A DNA stretch of 64,000 bases from positions 310,001-374,000 of the forward strand of contig NZ_JASXSZ010000001.1 in NCBI RefSeq assembly GCF_030315975.1, in the 5' to 3' direction. The notes under the pieces were generated by a model, which was given only the letters and a program-made list of their open reading frames with translations, did not search any database and was not told the DNA's origin. The stretch is from Microbacterium candidum (GTDB lineage Bacteria; Actinomycetota; Actinomycetes; Actinomycetales; Microbacteriaceae). Both the position numbers and the translations under genes were made by a program. Below are positions 9,540 to 18,905 of the stretch, in pieces; positions within the stretch are counted from its first letter, which is position 1; every line of letters starts with the position of its first letter.

Positions 9540-10532
9540 GTGCGCCAGCTCATCATCATCGGCTCCGGCCCCGCCGGGTACACCGCGGCCATCTACGCAG
9601 CCCGCGCCAACCTGGCGCCGCTCGTCGTGGCCAGCTCCGTCGAGGCGGGCGGTGAGCTCATGAACACGACCGAGGTCGAGAACTTCCCGGGGTTCCCCGA
9701 GGGAATCCAGGGCCCCGAGCTCATGACCAAGATGCAGGAGCAGGCGGAGAAGTTCGGCGCCGAGGTGCTCTACGACGACGTCGTGTCGGTCGACCTCGAC
9801 GGCCCGGTCAAGCGCGTGACGCTCGGCAGCGGCGCGGTGCACGAGGCCACCACGGTGATCTTCGCCACCGGCTCCGCCTACCGGAAGATCGGCATCGAGG
9901 GCGAAGAGCGCCTGTCGGGCCGCGGAGTGTCGTGGTGCGCCACGTGCGACGGCTTCTTCTTCCGTGAGCGCACGATCGCTGTCGTCGGCGGCGGCGACTC
10001 CGCGATGGAGGAGGCCACCTTCCTCACGCGCTTCGCGTCGAAGGTCTATGTCATCCACCGCCGCGACGAGCTGCGCGCCTCGAAGATCATGCAGGAGCGC
10101 GCCTTCGCGAACGAGAAGATCGAGTTCGTCTGGAACAGCGAGGTCGTCGACATCCTCGGGACGGATGCCGTCACCGGCGTCATCCTCGAGGACACCATCT
10201 CGGGGGAGCGCCGCGAGCTGCCGCTGGAGGGCGTGTTCGTCGCGATCGGCAACGACCCGCGCACGCACCTCGTGCACGGCATCCTCGACCTCACCCCGGA
10301 GGGCACCATCCATGTCGACGGCCGGTCTTCGCGCACGTCGCTGCCGGGTGTGTTCGCCGCGGGCGACGTCGTCGACCCGACCTACCGTCAGGCGGTGACG
10401 GCCGCCGCATCCGGCACCGTCGCAGCCCTCGACGCGGAGCACTTCCTCGCGGCGTTAGGAGAGGCCGGCGCGCCGGACGTCCACGGCGACGAGATCGAGG
10501 GTCTCCCCGAGGCCGACCCGGTCGCGGTCTGA
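9540..10532 (+). CDS. trxB: Thioredoxin-disulfide reductase
   Basis: A 330-residue flavoprotein that transfers electrons from NADPH through FAD to thioredoxin. The FAD motif [10 protein letters not shown] is at residues 8-17, the redox-active CATC at 133-136, the NADPH motif [10 protein letters not shown] near 156-165, and the C-terminal FAD motif [11 protein letters not shown] near 280. The GTG start is preceded by GAAGGAGAT at a good distance. A TACGAT hexamer at 9495-9500 may be the -10 element. trxA follows 131 bp downstream, the usual arrangement in Actinobacteria. Confidence 0.97.
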   Translation: MRQLIIIGSGPAGYTAAIYAARANLAPLVVASSVEAGGELMNTTEVENFPGFPEGIQGPELMTKMQEQAEKFGAEVLYDDVVSVDLDGPVKRVTLGSGAVHEATTVIFATGSAYRKIGIEGEERLSGRGVSWCATCDGFFFRERTIAVVGGGDSAMEEATFLTRFASKVYVIHRRDELRASKIMQERAFANEKIEFVWNSEVVDILGTDAVTGVILEDTISGERRELPLEGVFVAIGNDPRTHLVHGILDLTPEGTIHVDGRSSRTSLPGVFAAGDVVDPTYRQAVTAAASGTVAALDAEHFLAALGEAGAPDVHGDEIEGLPEADPVAV

Positions 10533-10548
10533 CCCGATTCCCTCCGCG

Positions 10549-10590
10549 GATCGTTGAGCGAGCGAGGAACGCGCGAGACGAACCGCACTG
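10549..10590 (+). repeat. Dispersed intergenic repeat, copy 1
   Basis: The spacer between trxB and trxA contains a segment beginning GATCGTTGAGCGAGCGA and ending GCACTGA. A related copy sits between gyrB and gyrA at 32331-32370. Shared words are TGAGCGAGCGA and GCGAGACGA. The role is unknown. Confidence 0.65.
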
Positions 10591-10663
10591 AACCTCCCGG
10601 GGAACAGAATCCGCGTGATCCGCGTTCACCCCGATTGACAGACTTCCGAGATAGGAGAAGCAG

Positions 10664-10987
10664 ATGAGTGCGAAGGCCACGACCTCCGCGACGTTCGAAG
10701 CGGACGTCATCAACGCCGACGGCCCCGTTCTGGTCGACTTCTGGGCCGAGTGGTGCGGCCCGTGTCGCATGGTCTCGCCGATCCTGGACCAGATCCAGGC
10801 CGAGAACAGCGACAAGATCACCGTGCTCAAGCTCAACGTCGACGAGAACCCCGACCTCGCGATGAAGTACCAGATCACCTCGATCCCCGCGATGAAGGTC
10901 TTCCAGGGCGGCGAGGTCAAGACCACGATCATCGGCGCAAAGCCGAAGTTCGCTCTCGAGCAGGATCTGGCCGCCTACCTCGGCTGA
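10664..10987 (+). CDS. trxA: Thioredoxin
   Basis: A 107-residue thioredoxin-fold protein with the active site WCGPC at residues 30-34 and the cis-proline motif SIPAM near 77. It reduces disulfides in cytoplasmic proteins and is recharged by the TrxB encoded upstream. The ATG is preceded by GGAGAAG. A strong terminator follows at 10996-11028. Length and motifs are normal for the family. Confidence 0.97.
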   Translation: MSAKATTSATFEADVINADGPVLVDFWAEWCGPCRMVSPILDQIQAENSDKITVLKLNVDENPDLAMKYQITSIPAMKVFQGGEVKTTIIGAKPKFALEQDLAAYLG

Positions 10988-10995
10988 TCACCTCG

Positions 10996-11028
10996 ATCCC
11001 CGGTGACTTTTCCCAGGTCACCGGGGAT
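10996..11028. terminator. Terminator between trxA and the convergent gene
   Basis: The arms ATCCCCGGTGAC and GTCACCGGGGAT make a perfect 12-bp stem with a 9-nt loop, followed by TTCTG. It lies between convergent genes and could serve both strands. Confidence 0.85.
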
Positions 11029-11036
11029 TTCTGCAT

Positions 11037-11381
11037 CTACGATGCGTCGCGGACGACGGCATCCCAACGCCGGGAGGTGTTGGAGTCGCCGAGAAGCTTC
11101 CACACGGCGCGCGTGAGCGGTGGATAGTCGAGCGCGATCTGACGGAGCACGCGGTAGTGGCGGGATGCGTTGGGTCGCATGCCGCCGTTGGCCTCGATGT
11201 TCTCGGCACGCAGCATGAAGACGACCAGCTCGTCGACGCTCGGCAGGTCGCCCATGAACTCCCACGGGTCCTCGCCGGCACGCAGGCGCTCCTCCACGAC
11301 GACCGAGAGCTCGTCGGATGCCTCCGCCCTCAGCAGTTCGAGGCTCGCGCGGCGCGCGGGTGCGACATCCCGGTCGTTCAT
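11037..11381 (-). CDS. Small conserved hypothetical protein
   Basis: A 114-residue cytoplasmic protein with no recognised domain, signal peptide or membrane segment. It is rich in Arg and Glu and contains the stretch DPWEFMGDLPSVDELV. The start ATG at 11381 gives MNDRDVAPARR; the open frame upstream of it is antisense noise. It is convergent with trxA. A protein of this kind in this position is seen in related genomes, in my recollection, but I cannot assign a function. Confidence 0.7.
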   Translation of the reverse strand: MNDRDVAPARRASLELLRAEASDELSVVVEERLRAGEDPWEFMGDLPSVDELVVFMLRAENIEANGGMRPNASRHYRVLRQIALDYPPLTRAVWKLLGDSNTSRRWDAVVRDAS

Positions 11382-11495
11382 CCTTCCAGGGTAATCGCCC
11401 CTGTCCTGGGGTCCTGCCCGCATCGACCCGATCCGCGCTTCGCCATCCGCTGAATCCCGCCCTTCCGGCAGCCGCCTTCCTTCTCCCTGGTCTCC

Positions 11496-11567
11496 AAGAC
11501 AGGAGCTTTCGCGAAGACAGCATGGTTCCGCCCCGATTCTTCCTGTCGTCATCGAAACTCCTGTTTT
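11496..11567. repeat. Imperfect inverted repeat upstream of the sigma factor gene
   Basis: AAGACAGGAGCTTTCG at 11496-11511 is mirrored by CGAAACTCCTGTTTT at 11553-11567, with about 41 bp between the arms. It lies in the otherwise empty spacer 11382-11654. It could be an operator pair or an RNA stem; nothing proves either. Confidence 0.45.
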
Positions 11568-11642
11568 CAGCGAAGGTGACGCGGCCCAGAGGAACGGATG
11601 ATGATGTCTGTCCTGCGTGGTCGCGGACGCGGGCGCGTGCCC

Positions 11643-11657
11643 TAGCCTGGGCAGGTG
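11643..11657 (+). promoter_or_regulatory. Leaderless-type promoter of the ECF sigma gene
   Basis: TAGCCT at 11643-11648 is followed by six bases and then the GTG start at 11655, placing the predicted transcription start at the start codon. No ribosome-binding site is needed or seen. The same layout occurs at other genes in the window. Confidence 0.55.
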
Positions 11658-12911
11658 ACCGACTCCACCCTCGACGTCGAGGCCGTGTGGCGCGCGGAAG
11701 CGCCGCGCATCGTCGGAACGCTGGCCCGATACACGGGCGACGTCGTGTGGGCTGAAGACCTCGCGCAGGATGCGCTCGTCGAGGCGCTCGCGCGCTGGCC
11801 CGTCGACGGCATCCCGGACTCGCCCGCCGGATGGCTGGTGACGGTGGGCCGCAGGCGGGCGATGGATGCATGGCGCCGCGGCGAGCGCCTGGCTCGTCGT
11901 CAGGAACTCCTCGCCGCCGACCTGCGTGACCTCGACGACGATCCGGTGGGAGAGCTCGCCGACCCGGATCGCATCGACGACGACACTCTGCGTCTCGTCT
12001 TCGTGTGCTGCCACCCGATCCTTCAGCCCGCTTCCCGGCTCGCATTGACCCTGCGCGTCGTCGCCGGCCTCACAACGGAGCAGATCGCGCGGATGATGCT
12101 CACTACCGTGCCGTCCGTGCAGCAACGGATCGTGCGCGCGAAGCGCGACCTCCGTACGGCGGACGTCCCCTTCGAGGTGCCCGACCGCGCGGAGCGCCCG
12201 GCGCGGCTCGGCAGCGTGCTGCACGTGCTCCAGTTGATGTTCACGGAGGGATACGCACCGAGCGTCGGCGATGCCGCCGTTCGCGCTGACGTGGCCGCCG
12301 ACGCGCTCCGCGTCGCCCGGCTCCTCGTCGGGATCGCCCCGCGGAGCGCGGACGCGTGGTCGCTCCTCGCCCTGATGGAGCTGCAGTCGTCACGATTCGG
12401 GGCCCGGCGCTCCGATGATGGCGAGCTCGTCACCCTGGATGCACAGGATCGGACGCTGTGGGATGCCTCGGCTGTTGTCCGCGGTCGGACGGCTCTGGAG
12501 ACCGCCCGGTCCCTCGACTCCGTGCCGGGGGCGTACGGTCTGCAGGCGCTCATCGCCTACGAGCACGCACGCGCAGCATCAGTCGACGCCACGGATTGGG
12601 CGGCGATCGCCGCCCTGTACGCGCACCTCGACGCGGTCGAGCCCTCGCCCGTCGTGCGTCTCAATCGGGCCGTCGCCTTGGCGATGGCGGGGGAGCTTGT
12701 CGCCGCTCGCGATCTCGTCGCCGCACTCGAGCACGAGGGGTCGCTCGTGGACTACCGTCCGCTCCTCGCGGTCAAGGGCGACCTGCTCGAGAGAGCAGGG
12801 GAGCGGGATGCGGCGCGCACAGCATTCCTCGCTGCCGCGGAGCTGCCCGGCAACGAAGCCGAAGCCGTGCACCTCCGCCGACGCGCGGCAGAGCTGATTC
12901 AGTCGCCGTAG
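11655..12911 (+). CDS. ECF RNA polymerase sigma factor with C-terminal TPR-like domain (ECF42-type)
   Basis: A 418-residue protein. The first 170 residues hold sigma-70 regions 2 (DLAQDALVEALARWP, about 37-51) and 4 (TTEQIARMMLTTVPSVQQRIVRA region, near 138-160). The C-terminal 220 residues form the long helical DUF6596/TPR-like extension typical of the ECF42 group. In that group the sigma factor usually neighbours genes for DGPF/YCII-like proteins; none is present here. No anti-sigma factor gene is adjacent. The 3' end overlaps parB on the opposite strand by 13 bp. Promoter targets are unknown. Confidence 0.9.
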   Translation: MTDSTLDVEAVWRAEAPRIVGTLARYTGDVVWAEDLAQDALVEALARWPVDGIPDSPAGWLVTVGRRRAMDAWRRGERLARRQELLAADLRDLDDDPVGELADPDRIDDDTLRLVFVCCHPILQPASRLALTLRVVAGLTTEQIARMMLTTVPSVQQRIVRAKRDLRTADVPFEVPDRAERPARLGSVLHVLQLMFTEGYAPSVGDAAVRADVAADALRVARLLVGIAPRSADAWSLLALMELQSSRFGARRSDDGELVTLDAQDRTLWDASAVVRGRTALETARSLDSVPGAYGLQALIAYEHARAASVDATDWAAIAALYAHLDAVEPSPVVRLNRAVALAMAGELVAARDLVAALEHEGSLVDYRPLLAVKGDLLERAGERDAARTAFLAAAELPGNEAEAVHLRRRAAELIQSP

Positions 12912-13906
12912 GACTCTTCGCCGATCACGGCGAGGATGCGGTTCAGGTCCTGGATCGTCGCGAAGTCGATGTTGATCTGGCCCTTGCGTGCCGTGAGGCT
13001 GATCTTGACGCGGGTGTTGAGGCGGTCGCCGAGCCTCTCTGCGATCTCATCGAGGTGCCCGCGTCGCGCGCCGGCCTTGGGTGCCGGGCGGCGGATGGCG
13101 CCCTCATCCGTCCCCTTCGCGATCGCCTCCGCCGCGCGCACCGACAGGTCCTCGTTCACGATCTTGTCGGCGAGCTTCTGCATCGCCTCCGGGTCGTCGA
13201 GCGAGAGGATCGCCCGGGCGTGGCCTGCCGACAGGACGCCGGCGGCGACCCGCTGCTGCACGGGAAGGGGCAGCTTCAGAAGCCGGATCGTGTTGCTGAT
13301 CTGGGGCCGTGACCGGCCGATGCGCGTCGCGAGCTCCTCCTGCGTGATGCCGAAGTCCTCGAGGAGCTGCTGATAGGCCGACGCCTCTTCGAGCGGGTTC
13401 AGCTCCGACCGGTGGAGGTTCTCAAGCAGCGCGTCGCGCAGGAGATCTTCGTCGGCGGTGTCTCGGATGACGGCGGGAATCGAGGTGAGACCCGCTTCGC
13501 GTGCGGCGCGGGTGCGGCGCTCGCCCATGATGAGCTCGTAGGTCCCGCCCTCCGCCGCTCGCACGACGACCGGCTGCAGCACGCCGAACTCGCGGACGCT
13601 ATGAACCAGCTCCGCGAGGTGGTCGGCGTCGAAGTGCGTGCGCGGCTGACGGGGGTTCGGGACGATGCTGTGCGGATCGATGTGTGCCAGGCGCGCACCC
13701 GGAACTTCCACGAGCTGCGTCTCGTCGACCGCGGGAGCATCGCCGAGCTCCGCCGTCGTCGTGGTCTTCGCCTTCGTGGCGTTCTTGTCTGCGGGCGCGG
13801 ACGTGCTCACGGCGGGGAAGAAGACATCCACCGGGCGGTTCTCGCTCGACTCGGTGGTGGGGATGAGTGCCCCGATGCCTCGACCGAGTCCCGTTCGCTT
13901 CGCCAT
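12899..13906 (-). CDS. parB: Chromosome-partitioning protein ParB
   Basis: A 335-residue CTP-dependent DNA clamp that loads at parS and spreads, recruiting ParA and SMC. The N-terminal MAKRTGLGRGIGALIP is the ParA-stimulating region type. The CTP-binding/ParB-Srx domain includes the GERRTR motif at 128-133. The parS-reading helix-turn-helix spans about 187-210 (ITQEELATRIGRSRPQIS). A basic C-terminal dimerisation domain ends the protein. The start ATG overlaps the parA stop (TGATG), so translation is coupled. Its binding sites are abundant immediately upstream of parA. Confidence 0.97.
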   Translation of the reverse strand: MAKRTGLGRGIGALIPTTESSENRPVDVFFPAVSTSAPADKNATKAKTTTTAELGDAPAVDETQLVEVPGARLAHIDPHSIVPNPRQPRTHFDADHLAELVHSVREFGVLQPVVVRAAEGGTYELIMGERRTRAAREAGLTSIPAVIRDTADEDLLRDALLENLHRSELNPLEEASAYQQLLEDFGITQEELATRIGRSRPQISNTIRLLKLPLPVQQRVAAGVLSAGHARAILSLDDPEAMQKLADKIVNEDLSVRAAEAIAKGTDEGAIRRPAPKAGARRGHLDEIAERLGDRLNTRVKISLTARKGQINIDFATIQDLNRILAVIGEESYGD

Positions 13907-14850
13907 CAGGATGCCCTCTCTGCTGTGTTGAGTGTTCCGCGCTGGATGATCTCGACCGCCGCTTCGCGGTAGGCGATCGCTCCGGCCGACTGCCCATCGT
14001 ATGCGATGACGGTCTGCCCGAAGCTCGGGGCTTCCGACACCCGCACGGAACGGGGGATGACGGTCTCGAGCACTTCGCGTGCGAAGTGCTCGCGCACCTC
14101 CTCGGCGACCTGCTGCGCCAGGCGGGTTCGCCCGTCGTACATCGTGAGGAGGATCGTCGAGACGTGCAGCACCGGATTCAGGTGCTTCTGGATCATGCGG
14201 ACGTTGCCGAGCAGCTGGCTGAGACCTTCCAGCGCGTAGTACTCGCACTGTATGGGGATGAGCACCTCGTGTGCGGCGGTGAAGGCGTTGATCGTCAGGA
14301 GTCCGAGCGACGGCGGGCAGTCGACGATGACGAAGTGCGGTTTCTCCTCGAGCCCCTCGAGATAGTCCTCCAGCGCTGTCTTCAATCGGTGTTCGCGCGC
14401 GACCTGGGTCACCAGTTCGATCTCGGCACCGGCCAGATGGATCGTGCTCGGGGCGCAGGTGAGGTTCGCCGACTCCGGGCTGGTCTGAACGATGTCCGCC
14501 ATCGGGAACTCGTCGATCAGGACGTCATACACGCTCGGGGTGTCGGCGGAGTGCGGGATGCTGAGCGCGGTGGAGGCATTCCCCTGCGGATCGAGATCGA
14601 TCACGAGGACGCGCGCACCGAGGTCGGCGAGGGATGCGGCGAGATTGACGGCCGTCGTGGTCTTGCCGACGCCGCCCTTCTGGTTCGACACCGTGATGAT
14701 GCGCGTCTCATCCTGAAGCTCGACGACAGCGCCTTCGAGCGCCCGGCGGCGAGCGTTCAGCGCTGCGAGTTCACGTGCGAGGGGAGTGTCTTCTTCATCG
14801 TCGAAGGGCGTCTGGACTGCGGCGTCCTCAGGAAGTTTCACGTGAAACAC
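13906..14850 (-). CDS. parA: Chromosome-partitioning ATPase ParA (Soj)
   Basis: A 314-residue deviant-Walker ATPase that drives origin segregation with ParB. The motif KGGVGKTT is at 58-65 and VIDLDPQGN near 85. The N-terminal 45 residues precede the core and are poorly conserved. The annotated start GTG at 14850 and the alternative GTG at codon 4 both lie in or beside a perfect parS palindrome (14835-14848), so the first codons read FHVK. ParB binding there would cover the translation start and probably the promoter. The stop overlaps the parB ATG. Confidence 0.96.
   Translation of the reverse strand: MFHVKLPEDAAVQTPFDDEEDTPLARELAALNARRRALEGAVVELQDETRIITVSNQKGGVGKTTTAVNLAASLADLGARVLVIDLDPQGNASTALSIPHSADTPSVYDVLIDEFPMADIVQTSPESANLTCAPSTIHLAGAEIELVTQVAREHRLKTALEDYLEGLEEKPHFVIVDCPPSLGLLTINAFTAAHEVLIPIQCEYYALEGLSQLLGNVRMIQKHLNPVLHVSTILLTMYDGRTRLAQQVAEEVREHFAREVLETVIPRSVRVSEAPSFGQTVIAYDGQSAGAIAYREAAVEIIQRGTLNTAERAS
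14835..14848. other. parS site 1 (14/14), inside the parA start
   Basis: Perfect palindrome GTTTCACGTGAAAC, the ParB-binding consensus known from many bacteria. It overlaps the first five codons of parA. Confidence 0.92.
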
Positions 14851-15019
14851 TCTCTTTCTCGCCGGCCGCGCACAACGCGTTCCACTCTACCCGCGAGTCC
14901 GGACAGCCCACCTTCGACCGTCGGCGTTCCGTGAGCCTGACAGTGTTCATCGCCGATCTCGTCACGAATGTCACGGGTTCGGGGTTGCGGTCGACGTTGA
15001 TCGCCTTCTTCGCGTCAGC

Positions 15020-15033
15020 GTTTCACGTGAAAC
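15020..15033. other. parS site 2 (14/14)
   Basis: Perfect GTTTCACGTGAAAC palindrome, 172 bp upstream of the parA start. Confidence 0.92.
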
Positions 15034-15296
15034 GCATGCACTCGGGATCACGTTCCCCGTGGTCTTCGCGCTATCGCGGCGCCTCTCAGTCCTCACGGGC
15101 GCAGGCGGCTTGGGGTTGACCGCGTCGATGCAGAAGTCCTCTCGCGCACTGAGCCCAGGTCCGGCGCTTCCGTTTCGAGGATTCTCGTCACCTACATCGG
15201 CGTTCGGCGCTGTCGTTCGCGCAGAGGACGGTCGGCGTCGAGTTGGACTTGCTCGGCGAACTGGTGGGGTCAGGGCTGCTGGGCACGAGCGACGAT

Positions 15297-15310
15297 GTTT
15301 CACGTGGAAC
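15297..15310. other. parS site 3 (13/14)
   Basis: GTTTCACGTGGAAC, one substitution in the right arm; probably still bound by ParB. It lies 145 bp before the first mark of the 136-bp array and may be its outermost unit. Confidence 0.82.
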
Positions 15311-15359
15311 GATGACGTTCTCGCGCTCGGCGATGTTCTGGCGGCTGGGAGTGTGGCCG

Positions 15360-17560
15360 TGATGGCGCGCGACCGGTGGATGCCTTGTCTGGAGTTGGAC
15401 GGTCGGTCCTCCACGATCCGCAGCAGGATGCCGACCGCCACGTTTGCGTGAAGCGTCTACGTAGCCGCGCCGTGTGCGGCTGCCGTGATGGCCTGAGTCA
15501 TCAGCCGGCAGCGCGCTGTCGTTGGGCAACGCGTCGGAACTTGGTCACTCTCCATCATCGGCGGCGTGGCAGGAGCGGTGACGTTTCACGTGAAACGTCA
15601 AAGTCGCGGCGCCGCGTGCGGCGATGCGATGTCCTAGTCGCTTGGATACTCAGGTGGCCCGCCGGGTCGCGGAGCTACGGGACTGAACCTGGCCGGCCCC
15701 CCGCCCCGTAGCAGTGCAACGTCGGCGCGCTTTTCCTGGGGCGTCACCGCTGCGGCGCCGCAGCGATGCCATGTGGCGTGCGTACACAGATGAGGCATCG
15801 TGTTCGGCCGCACCTTGGTCCTGACCTTCGCCACTTCGCTGGAATCCGCAGCCGTGCAGCCTCGACACTTTCACGCGAGGCTTCAGCGTCACCGTGCCGC
15901 AGGCGGGGGATGCCGAGCGGCTTGGTGCGGCTGGTGGCGACTGTCGATAGAACCGGGAACTGCACCATGGCCGACTTCCCGTAATCCGCAGCGGCGGCAC
16001 AGGCACGTGAATCCTCAATGTCACTGCGGCGCGTGCGGCTATCCCAGGGGGCCGATGTGCTCTGATGAGGCTTGTTGGGCGAGCCCTGGACTGGACTGTC
16101 CGCATGTCCACGCTCCGCGGCAACGCAACAGCTCCGCGATTCACGCAGGACGTCAACCTCACGCGCGGCATCCAGCCCGGCCTAGGCGGTCTGGGTCCTC
16201 TGATGGCCCTCCGTGCAGGGGGCACACGGGTGCTGAATGTCGCTGCAAGCCCACGGGTCCGCAGGGGCGGCGCGTCGGCGCGCTCACGGAGGTGTCTGGG
16301 TCGCTCCTCCGCCCGCAGTCATACCCGTGGTGGCTTGCGCGCGCAGACGGGGCGTCCCGTCGGTAGACCTCGAAGGCCGACCTTGACCGCGACCCCTGCG
16401 ATCCTCAGCACCCCGGCACCAGCGCGCTCACCCGAGACATCAACCTCACTACGCCGCGCGCCAAGCCCGGCAGATTGGGCATCCCATCGATGGATCTCCA
16501 GTGCCGATCCTGGCCGCGCGCCGCCCCTCGATCCTCAGGAACCCGGCACCAACGGGTTCACGCGAGACATCAACCTCACTGCCCCACGCGCGCCAAGCCC
16601 GAGCACATCGGGCGTCCCATCGATAGACCTCCAGTGCCGATTTTGGCCGCGACCCCCTCCATCCTCAGGAACCCGGCACCAACGGCCTCACCCGAGACAT
16701 CAACCTCACTGCCTGGCGCGCCAAGCCCGGCAGATTGGGCATCCCATCGATAAATGTCTAGGCCGACCTTGACCGCGATCCCTGCGATCCTCAGCAGCCC
16801 GGCACCAGCGCGCTCACCCGAGACATCAACGTCACCGCCCCACGCGGCCGATTGCCGGCGAACAGCAAGCTTCCCATCGATAGACCTCCAGGGCTGACCC
16901 TGACCGCATCCCGCGATCCTCAGCAGCCCAGCACACCAGCGCGCTCACCCGAGACATCAACGTCACCGCCCCACGCGGCCGATTGCCGGCGAACAGTGGA
17001 CTTACCATCGATAAACCTTCAGCGACGACCTTGGCCGCCGTCCCCCCCCGATTCTCAGGAACCCGGGCACCATCGGAGTTCACGCGCGACATCAACGTCA
17101 CTACGCCGCGTGCGGCGCTGCCCGCGCGGGGTAGGCGAAGGTGGCAGACCTGTGGGAATGGACCTTTAGCAACGACCCCGCGATCTTGACCAGGGGAGCG
17201 GGGGCGCTGCGCGTAAGACTTCACGGTCGCTGCGCGGCACGAGGCCATGTCCAGGCGGCCCACGCGCTCAGAGAGCGGCCTTGTTGATGCACCCCGGGAG
17301 GAAACTTGGCCGCTTCCCTGCGATCCGCGGCAGTGCAACGGCGGAGCGCTTCACGGAGGTCTGCAGCGTCGCTGCGCGGCACGAAGCCATGCCCAGACGG
17401 CTTGAGTCCTGAGTCCTGCTGTGTCGATCGACCCTTGGGACTGATCTTGGTCGCGCCCCCGCCATCCCAGCGGCGCAACGTCGACGCTCTCACGTGAGGC
17501 GTCACGTCACCCCGATGCCTGCATCGATGCCCATGCGGCATTGGAGCACCGTGAGGGTGC
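15360..17560. repeat. About 136-bp satellite array, roughly 16 units, each with a parS fossil
   Basis: Imperfect tandem units share the order CCTTGACCGCGA, CGATCCTCAGCAG, CGGCACCA, a 14-bp parS-derived palindrome, ATCAACGTCAC and GCCGCGTGCGGC. The palindrome position starts at 15442, 15583, 15730, 15868, 16000, 16138, 16281, 16425, 16555, 16685, 16811, 16942, 17077, about 17218, 17348 and 17487. Spacing is 126-147 bp, mean about 136. Only the 15583 copy is a perfect parS. Others read for example CTTTCACGCGAGGC, GGTTCACGCGAGAC or CTCTCACGTGAGGC. The central units (16.4-17.0 kb) are most alike, implying later local duplication. Array edges are approximate. Confidence 0.85.
15583..15596. other. 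parS site 4 (14/14), intact member of the 136-bp array
   Basis: Perfect palindrome followed by GTCAAAGTCGCGGCGCCGCG, the same downstream context as the decayed sites in the neighbouring repeat units. Confidence 0.92.
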
Positions 17561-17988
17561 GTAGTCGGTGGCTCCTCAGGGTCCGCCTGCACCGCACTCC
17601 CGCGATTCGCGGCAGGGGTGTTCGGTGGTCGCTGAACCCGATGCAGGTGGATCCTGCGCGTGTGGCGGATGGCGATGGCCGGTCTTCTAGGTCGCCCCCT
17701 CCTCCTGGTTCGGCACCGCAACAGTAGAGACGAGAGGGCGTGCGGCCCGGCCGCTGGCCGCGCCGCCGGCCGGAAGGGATCCACGGACTGCTGATTGTTC
17801 TCGCGCGACGAGTCCGCTATCAACGCCTCGATGCATCAATTGCACGCCCGGCTGGGCCCGCACGCCGCAACCGACGGACGATGATGCGCTCGGCCTGCTC
17901 GCTGATGTCCGACGCGAGCCCCCCACGCACACCGCAGTTCCGTGTTCGGAACCCGTGTTGGATCGAACGCTCTCCTCATCAGCTCGCT

Positions 17989-18002
17989 GTTTCACGTGAA
18001 AC
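17989..18002. other. parS site 5 (14/14)
   Basis: Perfect palindrome with T and A flanks, making the full 16-bp TGTTTCACGTGAAACA. It is preceded by CTCTCCTCATC, a word also found upstream of the 21069 site. Confidence 0.93.
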
Positions 18003-18336
18003 ATCACCAGCTTCGTGTGCGCCGCAAGCCTGGTCGCTTACGTCTCACCTCACGGCCGTCACGCCCACGCAAGTGGGGGAGACCTCCTGCTGTGTCGGCA
18101 ACCCGTCTAGCTCCACGCATCGTCGTCAGCGATCCTGGTCGGACCTTCGGGCACGGCGGATCGCCCTTGAACCCCCCCCCCCAGCGGCGGGCGTCGCGTT
18201 CGGGCGTCCATGGAGTTGGTCCAGGCTCCGCCGCGCCGACAGTGGTAGCGATTGTTACCCACGGGGGTGCGCCCAACACGTCCCGCGTGTGCGTCAGATC
18301 GCCGAACTCCATCCCAGAGAATCGCGTGGGCAGTCC

Positions 18337-18350
18337 GTTTCACGTGAAAC
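18337..18350. other. parS site 6 (14/14)
   Basis: Perfect GTTTCACGTGAAAC palindrome, flanked by C and G. Confidence 0.92.
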
Positions 18351-18639
18351 GTTCACCTTCGTGCACTTCACCCGATCCATCACATCAGGTGGTCCATCCG
18401 CGTCTCAATCCGGATCGGTTGCTGCTCGCGCAGGACGGCGATACGCCTGGCCACGTAGGCGGCGTTCACCGGGCGAGCCTGCGCGCGCCTGGCTTCCGCC
18501 GTGTGTTGCTACGACCGGGCATCGGAATCCCGCCCGGCCCGCCCGCGGAGCCTCGGGCCTGCAGCGACCGGCCGACTCGCAACCCGACCGAGTGGCGATC
18601 TCGTAGTCGAAAGGCTTGCGCCGCCGCTTCCCCTGCGTT

Positions 18640-18653
18640 GTTTCACGTGAAAC
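18640..18653. other. parS site 7 (14/14)
   Basis: Perfect palindrome with T and A flanks (16-bp full consensus). Confidence 0.93.
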
Positions 18654-18891
18654 AGCGCGACGGCACTCGATGCTCGGGGCGAACGCAAGTTCAGCGGGCC
18701 CTACCCGCATTCACGTCACTGCCGCACACATCACGGGGACGGCGGACATTCGGGCTCGAGCTCGCACGGCGTGTGCCGCATGGCGATCAGTGAGGCGAGC
18801 ATGAACGTCCACTCCGACTGGTTCCTGACCTTTCTGTAGGCCGCGGATCACGCCAAGTGCGTTGGTGCATTGCCGGCGCATTCCATCGTTG

Positions 18892-18905
18892 GTTTCACGT
18901 GAAAC
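18892..18905. other. parS site 8 (14/14)
   Basis: Perfect GTTTCACGTGAAAC palindrome, 252 bp after the preceding site. Confidence 0.92.

Noticed and set aside
14768..14781. parS-like word inside the parA coding sequence
   Set aside because: It keeps TTCACGTG but the right arm is lost; no repeat context; probably chance.
15360..17560. Possible CRISPR array
   Set aside because: The repeats are degenerate along the entire 136-bp unit, with no short identical repeat and unique spacers, and no cas genes are nearby.
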